DNA from: Plotosus lineatus
Taxonomy: Eukaryota > Chordata > Actinopteri > Siluriformes > Plotosidae
NCBI GenBank assembly: GCA_024760905.1
Contig: CM045746.1
Location: 11,859,466 to 11,923,465, forward strand
Length of the DNA: 64,000 nt
Direction of reading: 5' to 3'
The notes below the pieces were generated by a model. It did not search any database. It saw nothing but the letters and a program-made list of their open reading frames with translations, and was not told the origin of the DNA. This document shows, in pieces, positions 49,920-61,836 of the stretch. A program made the position numbers and the translations under genes. Within the stretch, counting starts at the first letter, position 1, and each line of letters opens with the position of its first letter.

Positions 49920-51760
49920 CAGTCGGCCCCCTACTTACGAAATTAATCTGTTCCAGGGCCTTTTTCGTAACGGGGGAGTTTCGTAAGTAGGGGCGCATTT
50001 TACAAGTTAAACGCTCGATTCGTTCCAAGGCTCCCAAGACTACCCCATAAACCCTTTAAAAATGATAAGGGTACACCAATTTTGTATGAAATATGTGTTA
50101 AAAGAAAATGATTTATAAAACCACTGAAACATTTTATTAACATTTTAAATTTAATTAAAGAATTATTAAACATTTTTTATTAACACACACACCTACCTCT
50201 CTCTCTCTCTCTCTCTCTCGTTCACACACACACACAAAATACAGTACGCATTAAATGTGTATTGTATACACATGAGATGTTTATTGTGGCGCTGAGGGCT
50301 AAGCCTACAAGCAGGACGCCTGAGCATTTTAAGACGTGGAATTCAAAGCGCATTCCCTGCTTGACAGATTGGAGGTCCAAACTCAACTTTAACTTGATTC
50401 CTTGAGTGATCGGTGGTCCACATTTATTAAACATTTACTGAATTAAACAACTTAAAAACTAAACTAAAAACTAAAGATTTAAGCCTCCTTCTGTCTCTAT
50501 CTCTCTCAAACACTCGCACGCACGCGCGCACACACACACACACAAAAAAAAAAAAACTCGGGCCACGACCACACTCAACGTGGTCAGGTCAGGTATGAGG
50601 GCATGCGCCGGGACGGCACTTCGCTGCGTCCACCAGCCGCCTCCACTCATCCGACCATCTCCTGGCGATCGGCCAGGCCTGCGCAGGGCCCATACCCCCC
50701 GGCAGGGCAGCCCTCAGCTGCGAAAACCACGTTGCACGCGGTCGTCCCCGCGATCGGCTCCAGCCCCTAGGATCCCGAACGGACAGGATCCAGTGTGCTG
50801 GGTCCGAAGGCGGGAAACGCGCCAAGTGCCCATAGTAGCGCAGCTGACGGTCGCGGATCAAGCAGGTTACTCTTACCATCCCTGCATCCCTGAGCACCTT
50901 CTGGTTGGTAACAAAGTCCCACCAGCGGTATCCGAAGATGCGGTGAAGGGAAGTCGTAACAAAGGAGTCCAGTCGTCGTCCAAGCTCAACCGTGAGCGTC
51001 CATGTCTCACTTGAGTAGAGCAAGACAGGGAGCACAAGGGAGTGAAAGACTCGGACTTTTGTCCGCCTGCTCAGATACCTCGACCGCCACACAGTCCTGT
51101 CCAGTGAGTCCATCACCCCATAGGCTAGACCAAGTTGACGATTGATCTCGGCCCTACAATTAGTGGAACGATGGACCACGCTGCCAAGGTAAGTGAAAGA
51201 CTCCACGATCTATACTCTTTCACGATCCACAGCGATCGAGTCGAATTACAGTACCTGTTTGAAAGATCAGAGGTCCTCATTCAATATTAACATGCTTCCT
51301 TGCGAGATGGGAGGTCTCCCACGAAGCACTCAGTTTTAATATCGTGCCGAAATAATCGCCTCCGTCACTGTATTTCCTCTTTAAGGTCTCCATCTGGTTC
51401 AATATCGTCCTGATTGTAGAGGGGTTTCGGCGATAACGAAATAACGCTGCATGATCAATCTCAAAGCAAGCCAACTCTCCTTCACGTGTGTGACAAACAG
51501 GAAGTGTGGTACAGGAAGCATGGGTCATGTTCGCTGCGTCATCCCTCCTAGTCAATGGGAGGCCAGTGGGGCAGGAGCCAGCCAATGAGAGAGCAACTCG
51601 CACATCGTGTGAACTTTTGATTGGTGCGTTTGAATTGGGCATCTGGCGCTTTTCGTAAGAGAAGGTTGTTTTCGTATCCCGGGGACGAAAACTTGGGAAA
51701 ATGTTTTTCGTAACCCGGAATTTTTGTACCCAGGGGTTTTCGTAAGTAGGGGACCGACTG
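49920..51760. mobile_element. TIR element family G, copy 2, with LINE fragment
   Basis: The ends are CAGTCGGCCCCCTACTTACG and inverted CAGTCGGTCCCCTACTTACG, with TA on both sides. A minus frame near 51415 reads YRRNPSTIRTILNQMETLKR, close to the Tigger N-terminal HTH. The LINE fragment spans about 50560-51240. Confidence 0.85.
50589..51206 (-). pseudogene. LINE reverse transcriptase C-terminal fragment
   Basis: 205 open codons from MESFTYLGSVVHRSTNC through RTKVRVFHSLVLPVLLYSSE and RQLRYYGHLARFPPSDPAHW to GRPRATWFSQLRAALP. This is the region after the RT palm in APE-type LINEs, different from the RTE family here. It is GC-rich compared with its surroundings, which suggests a younger insertion or a different source lineage. 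The clade is not assigned. Confidence 0.85.
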
Positions 51761-52030
51761 TACAAGGTTTAAACATATGTTCCCCTCAGAAGAATGCCCT
51801 GTAACGACTTACAAATTCATCTAAATGGCCGAAACCTAACTCCTTTGTAAGCTGGGGAGTGTCTGTACATTGTTGCATCTGTGTGTGCACGCGCATCTGC
51901 GCGCATGCATGCGCACACGTGTATGTACGTGTGTCATCATCTAATGCAATTCCATCTGTATGTGTGTATTTATATTTTATTTCCATCTTTTTTTTTTTTT
52001 TTAATGTTTAATTGTTATTATAAGCATTTA

Positions 52031-52241
52031 TCTCTCACTGTCTATGGTGAGAGGCATGTAAAAGAACCATTGCTGACTTTCATAAAGAGTAGGCTGCAAA
52101 GCAGTCAGCGTGTTTCTGTCCCTTGCTAAAGAGTTGTGACAGGAAGGGCATCCGACGTAAAAACCTATGCCAAATCAAATGTGCGAATCAGATGATTCGC
52201 TGTGGCGACTCCCGAGAAAGGGAAAAAAGCCGAAAGGAAAA
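52031..52241 (+). mobile_element. SINE copy 9, 5'-truncated
   Basis: It starts at TCTCTCACTGTCTATGGTGA and ends AAAGCCGAAAGGAAAAGAAT. Target-site duplication not clear. Inserted in the element 49211-52405. Confidence 0.85.
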
Positions 52242-52534
52242 GAATAATATTTATTTATTGATACACATTATGATTATATACACATATACATGTACTTATA
52301 CGTCGGGGGGGGGGGGGGGTGGTGGGGGTGATCCTACTTTGCGGATTTCGATGGTCGGGTGGTGATCTCGGTCACAATTAACCGTGGAAAGTGAGGGATC
52401 CCTCTATACGAGCTGTCAACAAAAGAGGCTCTCTTCACAAAAAACTTTTGACATGAATACTTACATGCCACAGTCTGGCTTGAAAGCTAATTGGTTAATG
52501 CATGCGTAACTCTGCTTTTTCATAAACTACAATA

Positions 52535-53716
52535 CAGGGATCCCTCACTTTCCACGGTTAATTGGGACCGAGATCCCCACGCGACCATTGAAATCCGTAA
52601 AGTAGGATCACCCCCCAACCCCCTGACTGATGTATACATACAATCAACCCATGCCACTTCGCGGTCTTGGTGCATCGCAGTATTTTAATTTAAAAAATAA
52701 AAAAAATTCGCGCTGAAACTCGCATGTACACAAGCAGAAGGCAGGGACCCAAGGCAGGGCTGCGTCCATTGTTTACAAACGACAGGCTGAAGTGCCCCTC
52801 CTTCCCAGTTCAGACAGGGACCGCCCACTCAACTGAATCTCGCAAGCTGATTGGCTTAGATGCGTGATGCTATTGCATCGCACATTCCCCTGGGAATTTT
52901 TGTGATTTTGTGATCTTATAGTGTTTGTGAATGTCCTGCACCATTTCAGGCATTCAATGAGCCCAAGAAAAAGCAAAATATGATGACAGTGACCCAAAAA
53001 GTGAAGTTGCTAGATATGCTGATGGCGGGCAATAAGTATGCCCATGTAGCACGCCATTACAGCATAAATGAATCTACCGTGCGTTACATCAAAAAAGACT
53101 AAGATTAAGATCAAGCGAAGAAGAGCTATTGTCAGAGGTGAGTACAGTACTTAAAGTATTTATATATAAATTCTCTTTAAATATTAATACATTACAGTAT
53201 TTAAATATGCATATAACTAACATTTAATATACACTTGTATTGTATAGACGCGAAAACATAGAAATGAGGCAACATGGTAGAAATGAGAGGGGCGTTCCTA
53301 CTTAGAGTTTTTCGAATATTGTGGCCAGGTCTTGTCTACATTATCCGGGATATTCAAGGGATGACTGTACATATATGTGTGTATATAATATCAATAAATA
53401 CATATTCAATGCTATAAATGCTTATAATCACAATTAAACATTAAAAATTAATGTATAAGATGTAAATAAAATATAAATACACACATACCGACTCGCACGC
53501 ACACTCAATGTAACTAGTTTTGATTGGAGATTTTGGGTTGTTTTAGGGTTTTTTTGTTTTTAGCATAATTGGCCTTGTTTTTGTGGCATTTTCCTTAACT
53601 TTTCCCCCTATTCTTCCTTGATTTTCATATTTTTTACTTCGATGAATATTTATATATATTTTTTTTAAACCGCGATGCACTGAAACTGCATGAATTGAAG
53701 TAGCGAGGGATCTCTG
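52535..53716. mobile_element. TIR element with family J element inserted
   Basis: The ends are CAGGGATCCCTCACTTTCCA and inverted CAGAGATCCCTCGCTACTTC, with TA on both sides. The family J copy (52641-53367) lies near the left end. Confidence 0.82.
52641..53367 (+). mobile_element. Tigger-type element (family J) with transposase N-terminus
   Basis: The right end, inverted, is CAGTCATCCCTTGAATATCC; the left is degraded (CAATCAACCCATGCC). TA flanks both. At 52948-53102 the plus frame reads MMTVTQKVKLLDMLMAGNKY then ARHYSINESTVRYIKKD and a stop. This is the psq-type HTH start of Tigger transposase. Confidence 0.83.
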
Positions 53717-55998
53717 TATTACGAACTGCCACTATGTTTGGGCCACACCACCCCAAATCCAGCCATTTTCGTTCCTTTTCCTTATGTAAAGGTACTCACC
53801 AAGTTAAACGAATAAACACCAAGCTCAATGGCTTTGAGCTACTATCTCCCCATAGATTAACGCGCCCAAGCTGTTTGCAATAGGTGGCTCCCTTCCCGAG
53901 ATGCCCCCCCCCCCCCAATTTCGTAATGAATCCATTTCTGGATGTGAGCCCAGCCCGCTTTCCGTCTTTGAGATTTTGTATCTCAGAAAAAGGGAAAAAA
54001 AAGCAAGAAAGAGAGTAGTATAGAGAACGAGAGGCATATAACCGTCCAGTCACATGATTTTTCATGAGGTGAAATAAATTATGAATTAAAATAAAGACTT
54101 GACAGTATTCTTGGGCTTTTTAAATGTTTTCTAAAGCTACAGGTTCGAAATAGAGTACTACAAATGTTGAGACGAAGATTTTGTACATGGTTCCTTCATT
54201 TTTACTCCCTTCTATAAACAAAGTATTAAAATGAATTCCTTTTGATATACATAAGAAACATGGATGGGGTTTCAGAGTTCCCATAAAAAATAGTAAGGGG
54301 GAAGATGAAAAAAAGAAAACGAAAGGGAAAAAAAAAAAAAAAAAAATGGGAGCTCCGCTTTTAGACAGTGCCTACCTCTGTGTATTATCGAGTCTGATGA
54401 GCAGAAATATGTGGACAATGCTGACTAAACAGTTTGAAATTTACTTCCTTGTTTTGGAACCTAAAGGGGCATAAATTGGCCTGACCGCCATCTTGTCGTG
54501 AATGACCACGCTCCATGTGCAGAATTTTGAAAAACAAACTAATTAATATATTGACTCAAACTGATTTATTGCCCGTCTGTAGGCACAGCACATCCATGGA
54601 CAGCGCGGGACTAGAAGTACACCATTGTTAAGACTTTGGAATGAGGAAATCCTCCTCATGGTTCTTTTGTCATGATCAGAAGGAATGATTTGGTTTTGGT
54701 TATGTAATTCCTGTAACTAAGTCACTTTGGATAAAGATCTGTGTATTCCATACATAAGCAAATTTAAAGTTGTATAATAGATTGCATTAGCTGCAGTTAC
54801 ATAAGGGTCATTTCCTCTTTTGTGGATACTGTGTTCTGAAAAATCAACTACAAAAAAGAAGGAAAAAAAAAAAGCCTCACAATGTTAACTTCACTGAGAT
54901 GTGTATAAATGTTGATGTGAGTTGAATCTACTCTGGGAACACTGACCCAATTTAACAGGTTTTCCATGAACAGAAGGTTAACACACAGTAACTATGAACT
55001 GTTTAGAACAAGTCACTCAGTCATAAATGAAACCGCTCGCTATTTATGATGTGTCAGGCGAATGGTATGTCGTGATCTACAGCCAAACTTTGATGCATAG
55101 TGTGACATATCCAGGAGCGGAAGGTTGAAAACGGTCCTGAGTATCTGACGATGTGACAGGAGAGGTCTTTAGGCGCTTGCAAATAATAGCTTATCAAAAC
55201 ACTGAGGGGTTAAAGGTCATCATGGTAGCAAAATCCTTTTGCGCTGCACATATCACTGTTTGAAGAACAGATACTGCAAACACTTGCATGTTACATGTTC
55301 GGGCTTCGTCTGAATGAGAGCGGCAGCTGTCCCAGTAGACCCACGGAAGTCGGCAGTTCAACTTTGACCCTGCATTACACACATTCCACAGAGTCTATTA
55401 AAAAGAATTCTACATTCTGAGCTGGGGAACAGCAACACAGCAGTCGAGAGGCTGGACAGCTGATATGTTAGTTAGTTCTGCTTGGTGAAGGCTTCATGAT
55501 GTTAAAACTTCAGGGGTAACTTGGCTTTTTCTAGGTCAGGCTTTCATGAAGCAATGTCCATCATCGCCTTAACTGAGGAAATTCTGGGAAAATAGACTTC
55601 ATCAGCATGTGTGAGGAATTTACTACTCAAGCACAGTTCGCGAGCAACATGACACATCATGGATTTGCAAAAATAAAGAAAAATTCAACCATGGCTATTA
55701 ATAACCGTGTATGAAATCCAGGTTGAGGAACAGCTTACAGAGAGGATTGACATACTTGGTGGCTATGAGAAACGCACATCTCCATCTCTTCGACTAAATA
55801 TAGTACTGACACATCATTTTTATAGCAGGAGAGAGGAACAGAAAGGCAAAGAGCACAAAAAAAAAGAAACTAAAACCCCCCACATCTTGAGACCTAATTA
55901 TTACGAATCTAATATACACGTGTGGTGAGGTGATTCTTTTTTTTCTTTTTTATTGGACCTGGTATCACCCTCAACATCATGCAGATTTCCACTGCAGT

Positions 55999-56030
<32 letters not shown>

Positions 56031-57536
56031 AAAAAACAAGTTTAGAGGTTGAAGACAGTTTCTGCACCATTACGGCAGCAAAAAAAAAAGTGTTTGGGAT
56101 AATGCACACATCAGCACTGACAGCGAGAGAAAGAGGGGAACAGAAAAACAATGTCAGGCCGGAGAACGTACACACAGACACTTATATTCTTTCTGATACT
56201 ATTTATGCACACAGTTAGGGGACTTACTTTCCCTAAATACGTTATTCAGCTGTTTTTTTATAAACCACATTATGAAACCAGAGTCTGTTGTTCTGGAAAG
56301 AGAGAAGCGATAAGCACAGCTGCTTTAGCAGGTGCAAAACAAAGTTTTGGGTAAACGATAAATGAAAAACCAAAAAAAACCCAAAAACAAAACAAAACAA
56401 AAGACTCAAGCAAGCCCTGTTTTAGACTCATGAAAAAAAATAAATAAATAAAATTAAAAAACTACTTTTAAATAGAAATGTCCAGGCACAAACTGCTCAT
56501 TCATTGAGTGATTGGTAAAGATTTAATAATTTCATATCAAATCATTCAGAGTAATTTTCATATATTGCAGAGCCCTCCCTCGTCATCGGAACCTTGAAAC
56601 TTTGACTTTTTTTAGTTTCTGAAAACTACAAATGAAAATTATTTTATGGAGTATTGTCAATAATGTTCTTACTAATTATCTCTGACAACATAACATGACT
56701 CAAAACAAAAATAGACAATAATGAACCTAATATTAAAATGGAAAAGTTTTGCTTTTAGACAATGACTCAATCAGTAGACTAAAAAAAAAACCTCACTGCA
56801 TCAGGACACGAGTGTGAGGTTGTTGTTTTTAATTTTATCTAACTTTTTAATTTTGCTATATGATATTAATACTGCAAGAGAAATCATTGCCTCTGTTCAA
56901 AGTGAGAGCGCGCATGCACATGTGGACGGCCACACAAATTTGGGCACCTGGAGAGCATTAGGGCTTGCTTAGGTGCCTTCCTCAAGGGCACTTCAGCCAT
57001 AAAGGTGGAGGAAGTGAAGGTGCAGCTCACCCCCCCGCGCCACACATTTTTCCTACTGGTTCGGGAATTGAACAAGCGACCTTTTAGTCCCAAAGCTGTT
57101 TAAACACTAGGATACGGCTGCCAACAACTTTGTTCTGTACAAATTTCAAAAAAATAAAAGGGAGAACTCATCAGCATAAAAATTCTACCTTGCAGAGCTA
57201 GTGAAAACTTCAGCATTCTGTTTTTCGTAAAAAGCAACTAACTCAACTCTGCCGACAAACCCTTAGATTCCAGGAGAATGAGCATCGCTTCACCGTTTGC
57301 CGTGTTCAGAACATGTTTACTATCCTTCATGGCTAATTCATGGTGCATGAAACACAATAAGCAACCAGGAATGTTTTCCATAAGAAGTGGAAGGAAATGC
57401 ACTGCCCCAAAAAGCAACACCATCACTTGAACACAGTAGCACTTCGGCTGAGTGGTTACTGAAAAAAAAATCCTTCATCTGACCCGACAGTTTCATCTCA
57501 CATATCCAAGAGACATGTACACACACACACACACAA
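53717..57536. other. long intron stretch without recognised element
   Basis: Only low-complexity runs are seen (poly-A near 54328-54346, CT run 56004-56029). No frame looks coding and no TIR pair was found by eye. Confidence 0.4.
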
Positions 57537-57543
57537 ATTATTT

Positions 57544-57598
<55 letters not shown>

Positions 57599-57637
57599 TA
57601 CATATATACACATATACATACATATAAACACATACAT

Positions 57638-57672
<35 letters not shown>
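57514..57672. repeat. compound CA/TA microsatellite
   Basis: CA, TA and CATA units alternate over about 160 bp. Confidence 0.93.
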
Positions 57673-57673
<1 letters not shown>

Positions 57674-58904
57674 GCACATTCCAAATAAAACTGCACCCTC
57701 AAAGCAAATTTATAAAATTGATTTTAAAATAAAACAGCACACTTCACTAGTTTAATTGACTTGAAAATTTCCCTTTGATGATCATGTGACTTGGCAGTCA
57801 GCTTTGAAATCACCACATGTTGACAGCCTTTTTTTGAAGGTTGATGATTTCTGATTGTCAACATTGCAGGTAGGTAAAACTGTCATAACCATAACAGACA
57901 TTCTAAACGATTTAAAATCAATTTCTTCCCGAATACGCATTAGTTTCTTCCATCGTTATTGTGCAGAATCATAACTTTACATTGTTTCCATGTACAAAAT
58001 ATCTTTCCCCGAGATAAATATACAGAACTAATTTGTTAGAAAAACATTCATTATGAAGTACATACTGAATGAAGTTGAACTTTTCACTTTCCTGTTCCCA
58101 TTCTGTCCCATCAGTTACCAACAAAGCTGGGCTTTAAATAAATTGTAGCTGATGATGTGTATAGACACTTAAGATTTACTATGAGAAACTATTTTTGCAA
58201 TGTCATGTGACCTTATTTAGAGAAATTGATTTTATATTTCGGAGAAATCATATTCATTTTAACCATTGCTGAAAACCTTGGGAAGTTTTCTGTCCCATCA
58301 GTTACCATATTAGTTCTTCACTTGTAATCATGATATAGTCACATTTTTTTGTTGAAACGGTTGTTCACAATTAATGTATGATGGCTTTTCATGGCTGTGT
58401 TATTTAACTTTTAAATAATTCACAAGACATGAAGGTCTTTTTTTTTTTTTTAATTGGAGAAGTTGTGTCTGAATGTTGCATCAGTTACTGTTGAATATGA
58501 CAATATATAGTAGGCATAGTACGAGTACAACGAGGAACACTAGGTTTTGTTAGTTTTGGAGTCCGTACAAAAACACTCTAAATCTAGGACTTTAAACATG
58601 CTACAGAATATGTTGAGCAAACTGAAATTCCAACCTGTTCCAAAATTTTGTGCTTCCAAAACGCTTCGTGCAGTCATTAACTTACAAAGCCATAAAACTT
58701 GTGTATTTTTTTAGGGATGGTTTTGACTATCTAATGGCATAATTTACATCTTGTTTGGTTTAACCAGAACATTTCAGCTTTATGTCCCAGTTTGTGGTTC
58801 AATTATCAAAATCATACACATATTTCAATCATACTGCCAACCTTTACAGCTGCAGCTCATGAAAAATAGGTGTAGCATTAGGACAACACCCCAAATAGCT
58901 TCAG

Positions 58905-58945
<41 letters not shown>

Positions 58946-60694
58946 GGGGTATGGATCCCATACATTAAGATTCCTAAACCTGTTTTCACTTGCTAAAGCC
59001 ATAAAATCTAGCTTGAGACTGATGTCTGCAGTGTGATCCTTGCTTTCATGGGCAATCCTACATTTGGGCATTGTGTGTGTGTGCCCTGTTCTTTTATCCA
59101 AACAAAAACAAAAAAGAAGTGCAAAAGACAAGAAACAAAAGAAAATATGTTTGCTATAATCCTTCAAAGAGGACTGCGTCAAAAAGAAAGGTACATTCAG
59201 AGGAAATTTTCTTCCCTAAGGAAATCGTCGAGCAAGAACCGGATCAAAAACAGTTAATTAAAGAACACCGTTCATCACTGTGGGTCAGGCCTCGATTGCA
59301 AAGGCACGTCGAAAAGAAAAAGAAAAAGAAAACATGCACGTGAGGCCTGCGATCTTTTTTGCTTTTAAGGCTAGACAGGATCTTATACAAGAAACAAAAA
59401 TATTATTGGGGGGGGGGGGGGATTAAAAATTACCTCAGTGCTTGAGGCTTCAACCAATTGTTCTCCAACCTGTTTTTGTGCGTGTGTGTGTGTTAAGACA
59501 CGTTTCCTATTTCCTCCGGCGACAGCCTTGTCAGCTTGGAATCATTGGACTGGAAATGCCAACACATGATTCACCCCTGTTCTCGCAACACGATCACACA
59601 TCTGGAGTAAGCAAATAGTTGTTCTTGTAGGGAAACAGCTACAATTCATGAAAACGCCACAGCAACAAGCAGAAAGACGCCAGGCCAGGCGACTCCACCT
59701 AGGAGCCTATATTTTCCTAGAGGATGCATGGATTCATAATACATCCTCTTAATACAGCAGGTAGCACTTGTACTATACTCACACCTCTATCCAGCATATT
59801 TATCTCATGATTATCTTCAGAAAGCATCTAGTGCAGGCAGACTTTAAGCAGCGCGCGCGCACACACACACACACACGACTCGTCTCTCAGGTACTCAAAC
59901 TTCAACGACTGTGGTGTGGTGTGCTATTTGAGAGAGAGAGAGAGAGCTGTAATAAGATGGCTTGCTGATTCTGAAAGTAAACAGTTTCTGTAGATGCTTC
60001 TACCTGAACATCCTGACCACAGGAGGCGGAAGCATGCACGTGTGGGTGCAAGACAATGTGTGTGAAATAGAACTGCTGCGGGCAACAACTGTGCAGCAAC
60101 TCGTCTCATAATGTTTGGCAAGCCGAAGCAGCAGTACAGCTGCACTTTATACACGTTAAAAAAAAACATGAAGGAGGGAAAGTGCTTTACATATAAAGTT
60201 TTCTTTTTTAAAACACAAATCTCCCCACATTACTAATTCTAACCTTGCGAGGAACTTCTCTGGCGGGCCGAGCAGCTTTGAATGTGGAAAAAGTACAAGA
60301 TGACGACGAGGCCAACACATATTCTCCTCCTAATTATCATCGTATTTAACCACTACATAAGGCAGGGCGATATAGGAAAAATCTTATCACTTTTTCATAT
60401 TAGTCAATCTCCGTATGAATCAGAATATAAATCAAACCTTTGTTCCTGTAAAGCTTCAATGTTTGGTTGTATTCCTCTATGAAATGTGAGGACACCATAA
60501 ACTTAATTCTAGTATAAATTAAAATCATCATGATTAATCAACATAAACATTTATCACAATATATCGGATGATGCTCCACCAGTTTGGCACTGGTCCGAAG
60601 TACCCGATTGTCCAAAGTTTCCGATTCCATATATTTCAACGATTACGTCAAAAAACTTTTACTTAAGCACACTATGTAATCTGCAAATGTAAAT
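57673..60694. other. long intron stretch, mostly unrecognised
   Basis: A GT run (58908-58938), a poly-G run (59408-59421), and a possible hAT-like end GGCAGGGCGATATAGG near 60361. The motif CATCAGTTAC recurs at 58109, 58296 and 58479. Confidence 0.4.
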
Positions 60695-61476
60695 ACAGTA
60701 AAACCTCCGCTGACGAACGCTTAAGCTCACGAACTTTTCGCCTCAAGAACATTAAATTTGCGAGCATATAGTCTGCTGACGAACTAGTTTTCGGCGGACG
60801 AACCAAACCACGCGGTCGAACAGCGCCACGGTGGCGGCCACGAGAAGCTGACGCACGCTCACGGCGTCCCAGTTCGTCACCCCCTTTCTTTGAGTGCGGA
60901 CGTGGTTTGTGTTTGATAGACATTTTGGACCATACTGAGTGTACTTTTGCTATTATGGGACCGAAAAAGACCCCACCACAGGCGGAGATCATTGAAAAAC
61001 ACGAACGAGGTGTGCGTTTGTGTGACTTCGTGTCCCAGTACGCTAAGTCTACCATTGCTCCCATCCTTAAGAACAAGGAAGCTATTAAGGGTGCGTGTGT
61101 GGCTAAGGGTGTTTCCAAACAGTAGGCGTTTCCAAACACTCCTTCCAAACAGTAAGTCCCTCCCTCCCTCCTCCTCCCACTCCATTCCATCAAGCCATCA
61201 ACTACCATCACAAAGGTAAATAAAACGACTTTATTATACAGTACAGTTTATTTCTTTAATTACAATACAATAGCACATTTATTATACATAAAATAAGGTA
61301 TATTTTTATGTAGTTTTAAGGCTTATTTAGTAGAAAATTATGTTTTATGGGGACCTGGGAACGGATTATTCTCATTTTAATGGTTTCTTATGGGAAATAA
61401 ATGTTCGGAAGACGAACTTTTCGCCTTACACACACTTTCTGGGAACCAATTATGTTCGTGAGCTGAGGTATCACTG
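60695..61476 (+). mobile_element. Tigger-type element with transposase N-terminus
   Basis: The ends are CAGTAAAACCTCCGCTGACG and inverted CAGTGATACCTCAGCTCACG, with TA on each side. The frame 60954-61125 begins MGPKKTPPQAEIIEKHERGV and includes AKSTIAPILKNKEAIKGACV AKGV, the Tigger HTH. It then stops at SKQ. A short deletion removes the usual YGMSK lead into the recognition helix. Confidence 0.88.
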
Positions 61477-61489
61477 TACTGTACATCAC

Positions 61490-61569
61490 AAGATCAGGGG
61501 TCAGGAAACTTTTTGACTAAGAGAGCCAAAAAAGACATTTTAAAATCTAATTCTCTGGGAGCCATATAC

Positions 61570-61639
<70 letters not shown>

Positions 61640-61770
61640 AAATATCAGGGGTCGGGAACCTATGGCTCACGAGCCAGATGTGGCCGTTTTGATGACTGTA
61701 TATGGCTCTCAGATAAATCAGGTGGCCTTTCTTAACAGAATAACGAATACATAATTTCACCATCATGTAA
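61490..61770 (+). mobile_element. hAT-like repeat ends
   Basis: Two CAGGGGTC starts, at 61496 (AGGAAACTTTTTGACTAAGA) and near 61646 (GGGAACCTATGGCTCACGAG), resemble the ends of a known type of fish/mammal hAT MITE. A GT/TA/CA microsatellite separates them. Confidence 0.55.
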
Positions 61771-61836
61771 ATAAAGATACAAAAAAGCCATCAAGTAAAA
61801 CAAAAACAGATCAATCTCATGCATTTAAATCTATAC

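Larger units (their letters stand above)
49321..51865 (-). mobile_element. TIR element family F, copy 2, carrying SINE 8 and family G copy 2
   Basis: Its TIR end CAGACACTCCCCAGCTTACA (inverted, ending 51865) precedes TA. Segments 49321-49424, 49788-49919 and 51761-51865 match copy 1 (20711-21800) inverted. The low-coordinate boundary is approximate. Confidence 0.75.
49211..52405. mobile_element. TIR element (same family as 52535-53716), inverted, with multi-level nested insertions
   Basis: The left end CAGGGATCCCTCGCTACTTC follows TA. The right end GTGGAAAGTGAGGGATCCCTC precedes TA. Inside lie the family F element, two SINEs, a family G element and a LINE fragment. The left and right parts align with the two ends of the 52535-53716 copy in reverse. 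Confidence 0.72.
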
